Source: Actinomycetota bacterium (lineage in GTDB: Bacteria > Actinomycetota > Acidimicrobiia > Acidimicrobiales > Aldehydirespiratoraceae). Taken from it: a stretch of DNA of 16,089 nucleotides. A model generated the notes under the pieces. The model was given only the letters and a program-made list of their open reading frames with translations. It was not told the DNA's origin and made no database searches. Of this stretch, positions 1-7,995 are shown piece after piece. Location of the stretch: contig JAAXHB010000108.1 in assembly GCA_012271125.1 (NCBI GenBank), positions 2,814 to 18,902 of the forward strand, read 5' to 3'. Both the position numbers and the translations under genes were made by a program. Each line of letters begins with the position of its first letter. Positions within the stretch are counted from its first letter, which is position 1.

Positions 1-1621
1 TGTTGGTCTGAGGAGTGTGTCGGCCGAACACCTTCTCTAGTGCATCGCTAATTTCACCAACGGTGGCACCGGCTCTTGCGGCGGTTATTGAATGCTCCAA
101 AAGGTTCTGTTTGGGGTCTGCAGCTGCGGTCGTTAGCTGCTCAAGAGCTTGTTGAACGGTGTTGCTGTCACGGGTTGCTCGCAGTTCGTCAAGTCGCGCA
201 ATTTGACGTTGGCGAACCTCAGCATTGTCAATACGTCTGACTTCGACACCTTTACTGCTTGCTCCCCCGCCGTCAGCACCATCATCAACCCCATCGTCAT
301 CAACCCCATCGTCGTCACCTAACTCCCCGGACGAGGTGTGGGCGTTGACACCGATGATGTTTTGAGCACCTGAGTCAATTCGTGCCTGGGTGCGTGCCGC
401 GGCTTCCTCGATGCGCATTTTGGGTAGGCCAGCTGAAATCGCTGCGGCCATGCCGCCGAGGTCTTCGATCTCGCCGATGTGTGCCATGGCTTTGGTGGCA
501 AGCTCGGCAGTGAGGCCTTCGATGTAGTGGCTGCCACCCCAGGGGTCGACGGTTTGGGTGATGCCTGAGTGTTGTTGTAGGTAGGTCTGGGTTTGGCGGG
601 CAACACGTGCGGCTTCATCAGATGGCAGGGCGAGCGCCTCGTCAAAAGAGTTGGTGTGAAGCGACTGGGTTCCGCCATGTGTCGCAGCTGTTGCCTCGAT
701 GAAGGTTCGCATGATGTTGTTGTGCGGGTCTTGGGCGGTGAGGCTCCAACCGCTGGTCTGGCAGTGCGCTCGCAGGCGCATCGAGTTTGGATCAGATGGG
801 TTGAACTGGTTTATGAGTCGTGCCCAGAGCAGCCGAGCGGCTCGGAGTTTGGCGATTTCGGAGAAAAAGTTCATGCCTACGCACCAGAAGAAACTAAGAC
901 GCGGAGCAAAGTCGTCGATGTTGAGGCCACTGTTGAGTGCTGCTCGGACGTATTCAATGCCATCGGCGAGGGTGTAGGCGAGTTCAAGGTCGAGGGTGGC
1001 ACCGGCTTCTTGCATGTGATAGCCCGAGATTGAGATTGGGTTGAAGCGGGGCATGTGGGCGCTGGCGTAGCCGATGATGTCGGACACGATGCGCATCGAT
1101 GGCTCCGGTGGGTAGATGAAGGTGTTGCGAACCATGAACTCTTTGAGGATGTCGTTTTGGATGGTTCCGGCTAGGTCGGCTTGGGCGACGCCTTGTTCTT
1201 CGGCGGCGGTGATGTAAAGGGCAAGGATTGGCAAGACGGCACCGTTCATGGTCATGGAGACGGTCATTTCATCGAGCGGGATGCCATCGAAGAGGATGCG
1301 CATGTCGGCGATGGAGTCGATGGCGACTCCTGCCATGCCGACGTCGCCAGCTACGCGGGGGTTGTCTGAGTCATAGCCACGATGGGTGGGCAAGTCAAAA
1401 GCGACCGATAGACCTTTTTGGCCTTCGGCAAGGCCTTGACGGTAGAAGTCGTTGGATTCTTCAGCAGTTGAGAAACCTGCATATTGGCGAATCGTCCATG
1501 ACTGATCCACATACATGGTCGGGTACGGGCCGCGGACATATGGGGGGACACCTGGGAGGGTGTTTAGGTGATCGATTTCGAGTGATGTAGAGCTTTCGGT
1601 ATAGGCAGGAGTGTCAGGCAT
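1..1621 (-). CDS. Methylmalonyl-CoA mutase large (catalytic) subunit, C-terminus beyond the window
   Basis: Adenosylcobalamin-dependent isomerase interconverting (R)-methylmalonyl-CoA and succinyl-CoA in propionate/odd-chain metabolism; cytosolic. About 540 residues are visible; the family is usually 700-750, and the missing part is the C-terminal B12-binding domain. The substrate-binding TIM barrel is recognisable from TMYVDQSWTIRQYAGFST (about residues 35-52), GTIQNDILKEFMVRN and SISGYHMQEAGAT. Residues equivalent to Tyr89, Arg207 and His244 of the Propionibacterium enzyme are kept as Tyr47, Arg165 and His202. This favours methylmalonyl-CoA over the isobutyryl- or hydroxyisobutyryl-CoA mutase variants, which change the first two. 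The ATG at 1621-1619 overlaps the upstream kinase stop as TAATG, suggesting translational coupling. Odd: an Asp/Gly-rich insertion at about residues 430-455, in the linker between barrel and B12 domain. Confidence 0.95.
   Translation of the reverse strand, partial: MPDTPAYTESSTSLEIDHLNTLPGVPPYVRGPYPTMYVDQSWTIRQYAGFSTAEESNDFYRQGLAEGQKGLSVAFDLPTHRGYDSDNPRVAGDVGMAGVAIDSIADMRILFDGIPLDEMTVSMTMNGAVLPILALYITAAEEQGVAQADLAGTIQNDILKEFMVRNTFIYPPEPSMRIVSDIIGYASAHMPRFNPISISGYHMQEAGATLDLELAYTLADGIEYVRAALNSGLNIDDFAPRLSFFWCVGMNFFSEIAKLRAARLLWARLINQFNPSDPNSMRLRAHCQTSGWSLTAQDPHNNIMRTFIEATAATHGGTQSLHTNSFDEALALPSDEAARVARQTQTYLQQHSGITQTVDPWGGSHYIEGLTAELATKAMAHIGEIEDLGGMAAAISAGLPKMRIEEAAARTQARIDSGAQNIIGVNAHTSSGELGDDDGVDDDGVDDGADGGGASSKGVEVRRIDNAEVRQRQIARLDELRATRDSNTVQQALEQLTTAAADPKQNLLEHSITAARAGATVGEISDALEKVFGRHTPQTN
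283..312 (-). repeat. Perfect 2 x 15-bp tandem repeat inside the mutase linker
   Basis: The unit CATCAACCCCATCGT (plus-strand reading) occurs twice, at 283-297 and 298-312. It lies in frame and encodes part of an Asp/Gly/Val-rich stretch between the catalytic and cobalamin domains of the mutase. Confidence 0.9.
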
Positions 1622-2898
1622 TAGCGGGTTTGGAGCAGTGCGAGAAGTCGGGGTGCCCATAGGTCATAGGTGCTTTTGCGGATGGCGTCGATGTTGGTGT
1701 CGACACTGTCGTCGTTGTCGTCATTATCTCTGGCATCAGTGCTGCAGTCGACGTTGTCGTCAGCAGCGTCGTCAGCATCGTTCAAACCACGAACTGCCAT
1801 CACCGTATGAATCAATCGCGAACGCAGACCGGCCTTGATGCCGTTGCGCAGTTCGGTTTCGCTGATCTTACAGTCCCAATCGATGAGAATTCGGTGATAT
1901 TCGGCGATGATGTCGTTGGCAGCGTCGGTTTGGTCGGGTTCGAGGCTGGTGCCGAGCAGCGTGGCGACGTCCCAACCGGGGTGGCCAAGGGCGGGCATTT
2001 CCCAGTCGACAAGAGCGGGGGGCTGGGATTGGGACGCCGAGTAGATGAAGTTCTCTGCGCGGGGGTCGCCGTGGACGAGGGTGTAGTGCTGGTTGACGAT
2101 TTCGACGTCGGTGACGGTGCTGGAGGCGGCGAGCAGCACGGTGACGGTGTCGTTGTGAGTCCACCAGTCGGCCCAGCGCTCACGGGCGAGGTCAAAGGTG
2201 CGCAGGCGCAGCTCGTTGGCGAGGCGATGCGGGGTGTGGGTGAAGAGGTGGCCGGTGGCGGGGTGGTTTTTGAGGGTGTCCTTGTGGTTCCAGTAGGCAC
2301 CGTGGAGGTGTGCGAGGGTGTCGAGGCCGACTCGGATTAGGTCAGGTGAGGGTGGTTTGGCGGCGTGGTATAGGGCGGCGTCGGCGCTGAGGTCTTCGAG
2401 CAGCAGGGCGTAGCGGCGCTCGGTTGGTTTCGGGGGTTTGTTGGGGTCGTGTGTGAAGGTGAGCTGGAGGCGGGCGGGTAGGTATTCGGCGAGGTGGGGC
2501 TTGTGGCGGTGTTCTTTGGAGCGGCCGGGGTCGAGGGAGCTGCCATAGTGGGCGGGGATGCGGATGGGGGCGATGTGGGCGAGGTCTGTGTAGAAGGCAA
2601 TTTCGCGGGCGTAGGCGTCGTGGGCTTCCATTGCGCCTTTGACATGGTCATTTTGGGACGGGAACTTGGCGATGGCTGAGTCCGGGCCGGCTTTGGGTGG
2701 GTGATATGCGAGGTGGATTTTGGAGAGCTCGCCGACGGCTTGGGCTTCGGACAGGTCAAGCCGCTCGGCAACGAACGACACGACCTGGGTCGGCGCGGTG
2801 ATTGTGCCTGACTCTGTGAGGGCAGTGGTAAGCCATTCGGTTGTGAGTTGTCCGGCGTGAGCTGGGACAAAGGCTCGTTCTTTGCGGAATAGTCCCAT
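1621..2898 (-). CDS. APH/ecdysteroid-kinase-like phosphotransferase
   Basis: Protein-kinase-fold small-molecule phosphotransferase of the aminoglycoside phosphotransferase / EcKinase-like superfamily, 425 residues, cytosolic; substrate unknown. The catalytic loop is HGDPRAEN (residues 276-283: catalytic Asp278, Mg-binding Asn283), followed by the metal-binding VDWEMPALGHPGWD (Asp298). An N-lobe candidate is the AIAKFPS strand, and YALLLEDL resembles the hinge. Relatives in actinobacteria often sit beside acyl-CoA enzymes and are annotated only as phosphotransferases, so antibiotic resistance should not be assumed. Its stop overlaps the mutase start by one base, so the two products may be made together. 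Residues 372-404 are an Asp/Asn-rich low-complexity insertion just before the last helix (DLWAPRLLALLQ). The family call is firm and the biological role is not. Confidence 0.85.
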   Translation of the reverse strand: MGLFRKERAFVPAHAGQLTTEWLTTALTESGTITAPTQVVSFVAERLDLSEAQAVGELSKIHLAYHPPKAGPDSAIAKFPSQNDHVKGAMEAHDAYAREIAFYTDLAHIAPIRIPAHYGSSLDPGRSKEHRHKPHLAEYLPARLQLTFTHDPNKPPKPTERRYALLLEDLSADAALYHAAKPPSPDLIRVGLDTLAHLHGAYWNHKDTLKNHPATGHLFTHTPHRLANELRLRTFDLARERWADWWTHNDTVTVLLAASSTVTDVEIVNQHYTLVHGDPRAENFIYSASQSQPPALVDWEMPALGHPGWDVATLLGTSLEPDQTDAANDIIAEYHRILIDWDCKISETELRNGIKAGLRSRLIHTVMAVRGLNDADDAADDNVDCSTDARDNDDNDDSVDTNIDAIRKSTYDLWAPRLLALLQTR

Positions 2899-2928
2899 TT
2901 GGCGAGTTCAGGCCTAGTTGATTCAGAC

Positions 2929-3249
2929 TTAGCTGACGAGGTTGTTTATGTCGATGGTTGCCATTATGAGGAGCAGCACCATTACGCCGCCGTTGATGAT
3001 GGTGACGGCCCACTTGTAGCGATGGTCAGCACGCCAAAACCGCCAGATGCTCCAGATGTTGAAGGCAATAGCGATTGCGCCGAGGCTTAGACCGACGCCT
3101 GCGCCGAATCCGCCGGCTATGCCGATGGCTGGCAGGACCCACGGGAATATGACGTAGGTAAGCGTGCAGCGAATACCGGACACGACCATCGCCACGCTGA
3201 AAATGCGTTCGCTGGTCTTTGGGGTGTCTGTTAATTGCACGCTTACCAC
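2929..3249 (-). CDS. Small integral membrane protein, function unknown
   Basis: About 103-106 residues with three or four hydrophobic segments: near IFSVAMVVSGIRC, YVIFPWVLPAIGIAG, GLSLGAIAIAFNIWSIW and INGGVMVLLLIMATID. A basic loop, RFWRADHRYKW, lies before the last segment. The pattern RCTLTYVIFPWVLP...FWRADHR is one I associate with short hypothetical membrane proteins of actinobacteria; no function is known to me. The longest open frame begins at 3330 but would overlap the 3' end of xsc by about 70 bases, and its first 25 residues are Pro/Thr-rich. I therefore prefer a GTG start at 3249 (or GTG at 3240), just after the xsc stop. Neither has a strong ribosome site, so the start is uncertain. 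The gene lies in the xsc-to-mutase run, 30 bp before the kinase. Confidence 0.7.
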   Translation of the reverse strand: MVSVQLTDTPKTSERIFSVAMVVSGIRCTLTYVIFPWVLPAIGIAGGFGAGVGLSLGAIAIAFNIWSIWRFWRADHRYKWAVTIINGGVMVLLLIMATIDINNLVS

Positions 3250-3259
3250 TGTTTGAGAT

Positions 3260-5026
3260 CTAGGTGTAGTTGGCGTATTTGTCGAGGTAGCGGGTGGGTT
3301 GGCGCAAGGCGTCCTTGCGGAAGGGGTCACCGAGTTCCTTGGTGCACATTGCTTCGATAACAGTGGTGCGTCCGTCGTTCATTTGAGCGTCGATGGCTTT
3401 GGTGAGAGCCGGGCCAATTTCGTCCAAATCATTGATACGAACACCGTCGGCACCCATGGCTTGAGCGATCTCGGACCAGTTTTCACCGCCGTCTAGTTCG
3501 CCCGCCACGAAACGTTGTCCATAGAAGTCGACCTGGTTTTTCTTTTCGGCACCCCATTGGCGGTTGTGAAAAACGACAGCAGTGACGGGAATGTTGTGGC
3601 GCACCGCGGTCATGACCTCGACCATGCTCATCGCCCAGGCACCGTCGCCGGCATAGGCAACAGCGGGACGATCCGAGGCGGCTTTTTTGGCACCGATGAT
3701 CGTGGGCAGTGCATAGCCGCAGTTGCCCCAACTCATGGCGGCAAAAAGCGAGCGCGGCTCCTCGAAACGCAGGTAGCTGTTGGCAACAGAGTTGATGTTG
3801 CCGATGTCGGTTGAGACCATGACACGAGCGGGCATTGCCTTTTCAAGCTCGCGCAGGATTTGTCGTGGGTGTAGCCAATCTTCGGGCTCGGCTGCGGCTT
3901 GTTTGATCATGTCGATACTGAAGTCGTCGGTTTCGAAAGTCCAGTCGTCTAGCTCGGTTTCCCAATCGGTTTTGGTTTCTGCAATTTCTTTGGCACGGTC
4001 GGTCTTGTTGGAGTCGCATTTGAGGTGTCGTTGATTAAGACGGTCGAGCAGAGCTGTTGCCGCTGCGCCAGCGTCGCCGCAGATGGCAACGTCAATCGGT
4101 TTGACAAGGCCGAGCATTTTTGAGTCGGCGTCGACTTGGATGATCTTGGCATTCGTGGGCCAGTACTCCATGTCGTATTGGGGCAGGGTGCCGAAGGGTC
4201 CGAGACGGGTTCCAAGGGCAAGCACCACGTCGGCTTTTTGTATGAGCCGCATCGCTGCTTTGGAGCCTTGGTAGCCGAGCGGCCCGCACCAGAGCGGATG
4301 CGAAGCGGGGAAGGAGTCGTTGTGTAGATAGCTGTTGACCACCGGACAGCCGAGGCGTTCGGCAAGGGCGATGGCTTGGGGCATGGCGTTGCCCATTACG
4401 ACACCTCCGCCTGAGATCATCACCGGGAACTTGGCCTTTTCGAGCAGTCCGGCGGCAGCGTTGAGCGTGGTATCGCCGCCGGGGCCTCTGTCTAGGTGGC
4501 GTGGGGCGCTGATGGTGACGTCAATTTCACCATAGAAGAGATCTCGGGGGATGTTGAGCTGGGTCGGGCCGATTTCGGAAAGGGCACGGTTGAAGCAGCG
4601 GGCGGTGATTTCGGCCATGCGGTGTTCGTTGTTGACGTGGCCTTGGTATTTGGTGAATTCCTGGAACATCGGCAGCTGGTTGGCTTCCTGGAACCCGCCG
4701 AGGCCGATGCCCATCGTGCCGGCTTCGGGGGTGATGATGACGACGGGGCTGTGGGCCCAGTAGGCGGCGGCCATGGCGGTGACGCAGTTGGAGATGCCTG
4801 GGCCGTTTTGGCCGATGACTACGCCGTGGCGTCCGCTGACTCGGGCGAAACCGTCGGCCATGTGCGCTGCGCCTTGTTCGTGAACGACAGGGACGAGCTC
4901 GATGCCGGCTGGTTCGAATATGTCCATGGCGTCCATGAAGGCGCTGCCCATGATGCCGAAGATGGTGTCGACGCCATGAGCGGCGAGAGTCTCGACGAAG
5001 GCTTCACTGGGGGTCATTCGAGTCAT
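3260..5026 (-). CDS. xsc: Sulfoacetaldehyde acetyltransferase (Xsc)
   Basis: Thiamine-diphosphate enzyme, 588 residues (normal for the family), converting sulfoacetaldehyde plus phosphate to acetyl phosphate and sulfite, the desulfonation step of taurine and related sulfonate breakdown; cytosolic. The acetolactate-synthase-type N-terminal domain has FGIMGSAFMDAMDIF and the cofactor-activating Glu50 in VVHEQGAAHMADG. The C-terminal ThDP motif begins at GDGAWAMS (about residue 460) and ends in the Asn of FHNRQWG. The stretches RQWGAEKKNQVDFYGQRF and CTKELGDPFRKDALRQP are typical of Xsc and separate it from acetolactate synthase. The ATG at 5026 has AAAGGA about nine bases upstream; a second ATG three codons later is possible. 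No phosphotransacetylase, sulfite dehydrogenase or taurine aminotransferase lies in the window, so the rest of the route must be elsewhere. It follows copA by 44 bp. Confidence 0.95.
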   Translation of the reverse strand: MTRMTPSEAFVETLAAHGVDTIFGIMGSAFMDAMDIFEPAGIELVPVVHEQGAAHMADGFARVSGRHGVVIGQNGPGISNCVTAMAAAYWAHSPVVIITPEAGTMGIGLGGFQEANQLPMFQEFTKYQGHVNNEHRMAEITARCFNRALSEIGPTQLNIPRDLFYGEIDVTISAPRHLDRGPGGDTTLNAAAGLLEKAKFPVMISGGGVVMGNAMPQAIALAERLGCPVVNSYLHNDSFPASHPLWCGPLGYQGSKAAMRLIQKADVVLALGTRLGPFGTLPQYDMEYWPTNAKIIQVDADSKMLGLVKPIDVAICGDAGAAATALLDRLNQRHLKCDSNKTDRAKEIAETKTDWETELDDWTFETDDFSIDMIKQAAAEPEDWLHPRQILRELEKAMPARVMVSTDIGNINSVANSYLRFEEPRSLFAAMSWGNCGYALPTIIGAKKAASDRPAVAYAGDGAWAMSMVEVMTAVRHNIPVTAVVFHNRQWGAEKKNQVDFYGQRFVAGELDGGENWSEIAQAMGADGVRINDLDEIGPALTKAIDAQMNDGRTTVIEAMCTKELGDPFRKDALRQPTRYLDKYANYT

Positions 5027-5070
5027 CGGGCGGTGTCCTTTGGTTTAGCGGTCGGCTGGTTGAGGTCGGT

Positions 5071-7470
5071 TTAGGGCTGGAGTTCCGACCGGCGAGTTGG
5101 CATGAAACGGCGTAGGCGAAGGCTATTGGAGACCACGAACAGCGATGACAGCGCCATGGCTGCGGCGGCTGCCATTGGGTTGAGCACGCCGGTGGCGGCG
5201 AGGGGTATAGCGGCGACGTTGTAGGCGAATGCCCAAAAGAGGTTGCCCTTGATGGTGCTTAGGGTGCGTCGGGCTAGGCAGATGACGTCTGGGACAGCGC
5301 GAAGGTCACTGCCGACGATTGTGAGGTCTGAGGACTCGATGGCAACGTCGGTGCCTGTATCAAGGGCGATGCCGATGTCGGCGGTGGTTAAGGCGATTGC
5401 GTCGTTGATGCCGTCGCCGACCATCGCCACACGCTGACCTTGAGCCTGCAGTTCTTGGATTTTGGAGGCTTTCTCGTCTGGCTTGACCTCTGCCATGACA
5501 AAGACCCCCCTGCCCTCCGCACCACTCATCTCCCCTCTAGTTCTGCCTCCGCCCTCTTCTCTCTCCGCAGTCGGCTTGATTCCAATCTGCTTGGCAATGT
5601 TGTTGGCTGTTTCCTGGTTGTCTCCGGTAAGCAAGCCAACACCCAACCCCATTGAGCGGAGCTCTTTCACTGCTAGATGAGCCTCTGGCTTGACCGTGTC
5701 GCCCAGTGCAATCACCGCTTCAGCTTTGCCGCTTCTTCCAGCCAGGACAGTCGTGTGCCCTTGAGCGGCGGCACAGCTAGCAGCACTGGTTATTTCTGGC
5801 GGTACTACATCAAATAGTTCAGGGCGTCCGGCGCTGATGTTGATGCCGCAGATTGTTGCGGTGACTCCTAGCCCCGGGTGGTTCTCAAACCCCTCTATGT
5901 TTTTTAGTCTTTCATTACTTATTGTTTGGTCAGCTACGGATGCTTCTGGTGCCATGAGCTGGGTTTCGTTCCAGTGTCGGACGATTGCTTCACCTATTGG
6001 ATGACTGCTGCGCGACTCCGCCGCCGCTACAAGCTTCACCAACTCCTTGTCCACCTCTGCGCCTGCTGGTGCTGTCACCGACACCACGTCAAAGCGACCT
6101 TGTGTGAGAGTTCCGGTCTTGTCAAAGATCACCGTGTCGAGCCGGCGAGTGTCCTCTAGGACTTCAGCACCCTTGATGATCATGCCAAGCTGTGCTGCCC
6201 GGCCTGTCCCCACCATTACTCCAAGGGGGGTTGCTAGTCCCAGCGCACACGGGCAAGAGATGATTAGTACTGCTACGGCTGCTGTGAACGCCTCAGAAGC
6301 TGTTCCACCGATAGCAAACCAAACAACCAAAGTCACTAGGGCAAAAGCAATCACAGTGGGCACAAACTTGGCGGTGATGCGGTCTGCGAGCCGTTGAATA
6401 GGGGCTCTGCCACTTTGTGCTTCGTCTACCAACCTGATGATTTGAGCGAGTGTGGTATCTGTGCCCACCTGAGTGGCTTCTACTTCAAGTGTTCCGTTTA
6501 GGTTGACGGTCGCGCCGATGACGTTGTCGCCTATAGCAACACTTACCGGTGCTGACTCGCCAGTAATCATTGCCATGTCAACCCTGGATTCGCCAGTTAC
6601 TACTTTGCCGTCGGTAGCAATTCGCTCGCCTGGCTTGACGATAAATCGATCACTGACAACAAGCTGCGCAGGTGTGATTTCAGTTCCATTGGTAAGTAAA
6701 ACAGTTGATGCTTCAAGCTTGGCAAGAGATCGAATTGCATCACCAGAACGGCGGGTTGCTTTGGCTTCTAACCACTTACCCGTGAGCACAAAAGTGACAA
6801 TTACTGCACCTGTTTCATAATACAAGTGTCCATCTTGAATGCCTGCGATCAAAATAATTGTTGACCAAACCCACGCGGCTACTGAGCCGATTGAGATAAG
6901 GGTGTCCATCGTTGGCGCGAGATGACGGGCTGCTTTTATGCCTGTTCGATGGAACTGCGACCCTGCACCGAACACTGCAATTGTGCCTCCGAGTAGTGCG
7001 ATCATCGACGACACATTCCATTCAATTTCAGTTGATCGCAGCGAAGAAAACCTGAAACCCGATGACACTGAATCTGGAAGCATCGAAACTGTCATAACCG
7101 GAGCAGTTGCAACAATGGCGACAATTAGTCGCTTACGCAGCTCTGCAAGTCGACGTTCTTTAGTGTCGCCTGTGACTTTTTCTTGCGCAATGACGTCATA
7201 TCCAGCTGAACGCACAAGCTCATTTAGGTGTTCATCGTCAAGGCCTTTATGTATGACAGTCGCTCGTCCCGTTGCAAAGTTGACCCGAACCTCTAGGACA
7301 TTCTCATCTTGTTCTAATGCGTTGGTCACCCTCGCCGCGCATGCGCCACACGTCATGCCCTCAATCTGTAACTCCACCCGTACCCGCCCTGACAACCCAA
7401 CGCCGACGACCGCACCCCCCACATTTGCTTCAGGGTCAACCGCTAGCTCAGTGGCGGTTTGGGTACCCAT
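5071..7470 (-). CDS. copA: Cu(I)-exporting P1B-type ATPase
   Basis: Copper(I) efflux pump of the inner membrane, 799 residues. In order: one N-terminal heavy-metal-associated domain with GMTCGACAARV (Cys41, Cys44); membrane helices; actuator motif TGES; the membrane CPC ion site (Cys406-Pro-Cys408); phosphorylation motif DKTGT (Asp450); the P1B His-Pro pair in SSHPIGEAI; and hinge GDGIND (from Gly685). The last helices contain AYN and MALSS...NSLRLRRF, the P1B-1 pattern expected for Cu+. The start is the first ATG, preceded by GAGGGG only two bases away and by a TAGGCT -10-like box eight bases away, so the message may be nearly leaderless. Odd: about 20 extra Gly/Arg/Glu residues (roughly 635-655) interrupt the P domain between GIKP and VMAEVKPDEK. 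It heads the minus-strand run, but no copper chaperone or CsoR-like regulator is visible. Confidence 0.95.
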   Translation of the reverse strand: MGTQTATELAVDPEANVGGAVVGVGLSGRVRVELQIEGMTCGACAARVTNALEQDENVLEVRVNFATGRATVIHKGLDDEHLNELVRSAGYDVIAQEKVTGDTKERRLAELRKRLIVAIVATAPVMTVSMLPDSVSSGFRFSSLRSTEIEWNVSSMIALLGGTIAVFGAGSQFHRTGIKAARHLAPTMDTLISIGSVAAWVWSTIILIAGIQDGHLYYETGAVIVTFVLTGKWLEAKATRRSGDAIRSLAKLEASTVLLTNGTEITPAQLVVSDRFIVKPGERIATDGKVVTGESRVDMAMITGESAPVSVAIGDNVIGATVNLNGTLEVEATQVGTDTTLAQIIRLVDEAQSGRAPIQRLADRITAKFVPTVIAFALVTLVVWFAIGGTASEAFTAAVAVLIISCPCALGLATPLGVMVGTGRAAQLGMIIKGAEVLEDTRRLDTVIFDKTGTLTQGRFDVVSVTAPAGAEVDKELVKLVAAAESRSSHPIGEAIVRHWNETQLMAPEASVADQTISNERLKNIEGFENHPGLGVTATICGINISAGRPELFDVVPPEITSAASCAAAQGHTTVLAGRSGKAEAVIALGDTVKPEAHLAVKELRSMGLGVGLLTGDNQETANNIAKQIGIKPTAEREEGGGRTRGEMSGAEGRGVFVMAEVKPDEKASKIQELQAQGQRVAMVGDGINDAIALTTADIGIALDTGTDVAIESSDLTIVGSDLRAVPDVICLARRTLSTIKGNLFWAFAYNVAAIPLAATGVLNPMAAAAAMALSSLFVVSNSLRLRRFMPTRRSELQP

Positions 7471-7471
7471 A

Positions 7472-7501
7472 ACCCCTCAGCCTACGATTTGACAGAGGGG
7501 T
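7472..7501 (-). promoter_or_regulatory. copA start region: 7-bp inverted repeat and -10-like box
   Basis: ACCCCTC (7472-7478) and GAGGGGT (7495-7501) are perfect inverse complements separated by 16 bases, immediately before the copA ATG. In a minus-strand message beginning farther upstream, this hairpin would hide the GAGGGG ribosome site. Alternatively TAGGCT (minus strand, 7484-7479) is the -10 of a nearly leaderless transcript starting at about 7472-7470, in which case the hairpin is not transcribed. The two readings exclude each other. I do not see a clear CsoR or CueR operator. Confidence 0.4.
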
Positions 7502-7517
7502 GGAGGTTGGGTATCGT
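7489..7517 (+). promoter_or_regulatory. Sigma70-like promoter of RNA element A
   Basis: TTGACA (7489-7494), exactly 17 bp of almost pure G/T/A spacer, then TATCGT (7512-7517). The preceding CTACGATTTGACAGAGGG is repeated exactly upstream of element B at 9220-9237. It runs divergently from copA. Confidence 0.6.
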
Positions 7518-7523
7518 GTCGTT

Positions 7524-7635
7524 TCACGGGAGGTGCTTGCAACCTTTCATCGTGCGAATCTCTACAGAGATCGGCGTCTCTAAGAGATTGGCTTTAGACC
7601 ACTACTGAAGTCACGCCAGCAAGCACCTCCCAACC
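7524..7635 (+). ncRNA. Putative structured small RNA, element A
   Basis: GGGAGGTGCTTGC (7528-7540) pairs perfectly over 13 bp with GCAAGCACCTCCC (7619-7631), enclosing about 78 nt. Inside, AATCTCT (7557-7563) pairs with AGAGATT (7583-7589), and within that AGAGA (7566-7570) pairs with TCTCT (7577-7581) around TCGGCG. The first arm begins about 10 bases after the predicted -10, as expected for a transcript closing its own ends. There is no start codon with ribosome site and no long reading frame. It matches no RNA family I recognise (not tRNA, tmRNA, SRP or RNase P RNA). Strand is chosen from the promoter and from the parallel elements; the inverted repeat alone would fold on either strand. 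Confidence 0.55.
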
Positions 7636-7768
7636 CCTATCGGCTCGCACCCCAACCAAGCGCCATACCCAAGGCACATAGCAAGATTCGCTAAATGCCA
7701 AGCCAAACTCTGCTCGGCTAAGCGTGGGGATTGCCTAACAGCTATCTTCAAAATGATTTAGTCGCAAG

Positions 7769-7797
7769 TTGCTAGTCGAATCACATTACTGTAATAT
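7769..7797 (+). promoter_or_regulatory. Promoter-like site upstream of the Ntn hydrolase gene (element A2)
   Basis: TTGCTA (7769-7774), a 17-bp spacer and TAATAT (7792-7797). The spacer is not G-rich, unlike the A-D family. It predicts a transcript start near 7804, about 190 bases before the Ntn hydrolase ATG, so it is the best candidate for that gene's promoter. Confidence 0.55.
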
Positions 7798-7803
7798 GCA
7801 GTC

Positions 7804-7915
7804 GGACTAGTGCCCTATGCCTTCAACGGCAACTAACACAAGTCCGGTTCAGACGCTCAGATCAACTTGGTAACAGGTTCCGCTTGCGATTGTCAGCGGA
7901 CCCGCCACCTAGTCC
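7804..7915 (+). ncRNA. Putative structured leader or small RNA, element A2
   Basis: GGACTAG (7804-7810), exactly at the predicted +1, pairs with CTAGTCC (7909-7915); two more pairs form past a single bulged C. Inside, CCGCT (7880-7884) pairs with AGCGG (7895-7899). The architecture matches elements A-D (promoter, 5' arm near +1, 3' arm about 100 nt later), but here the structure could be the 5' leader of the Ntn hydrolase message. From 7916 to the gene there is a short hairpin, AGATC-GTT-GATCT (about 7948-7960), and then the ribosome site. Confidence 0.45.
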
Positions 7916-7995
7916 AGAACGTCAAACACAACTTCTCTTCTCGCTGAAGATCGTTGATCTCCAGCCTTCAAAGACGCAACCCACAAGGAGGGGAC

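Noticed and set aside
4496..5074. 192-codon plus-strand frame opposite xsc
   Set aside because: It is the Gly/Val/Asp-rich antisense shadow typical of GC-rich coding DNA.
7507..7672. Element A as a MITE
   Set aside because: The inverted ends are only 8 bp and no target-site duplication flanks them; kept only as an alternative among the findings.
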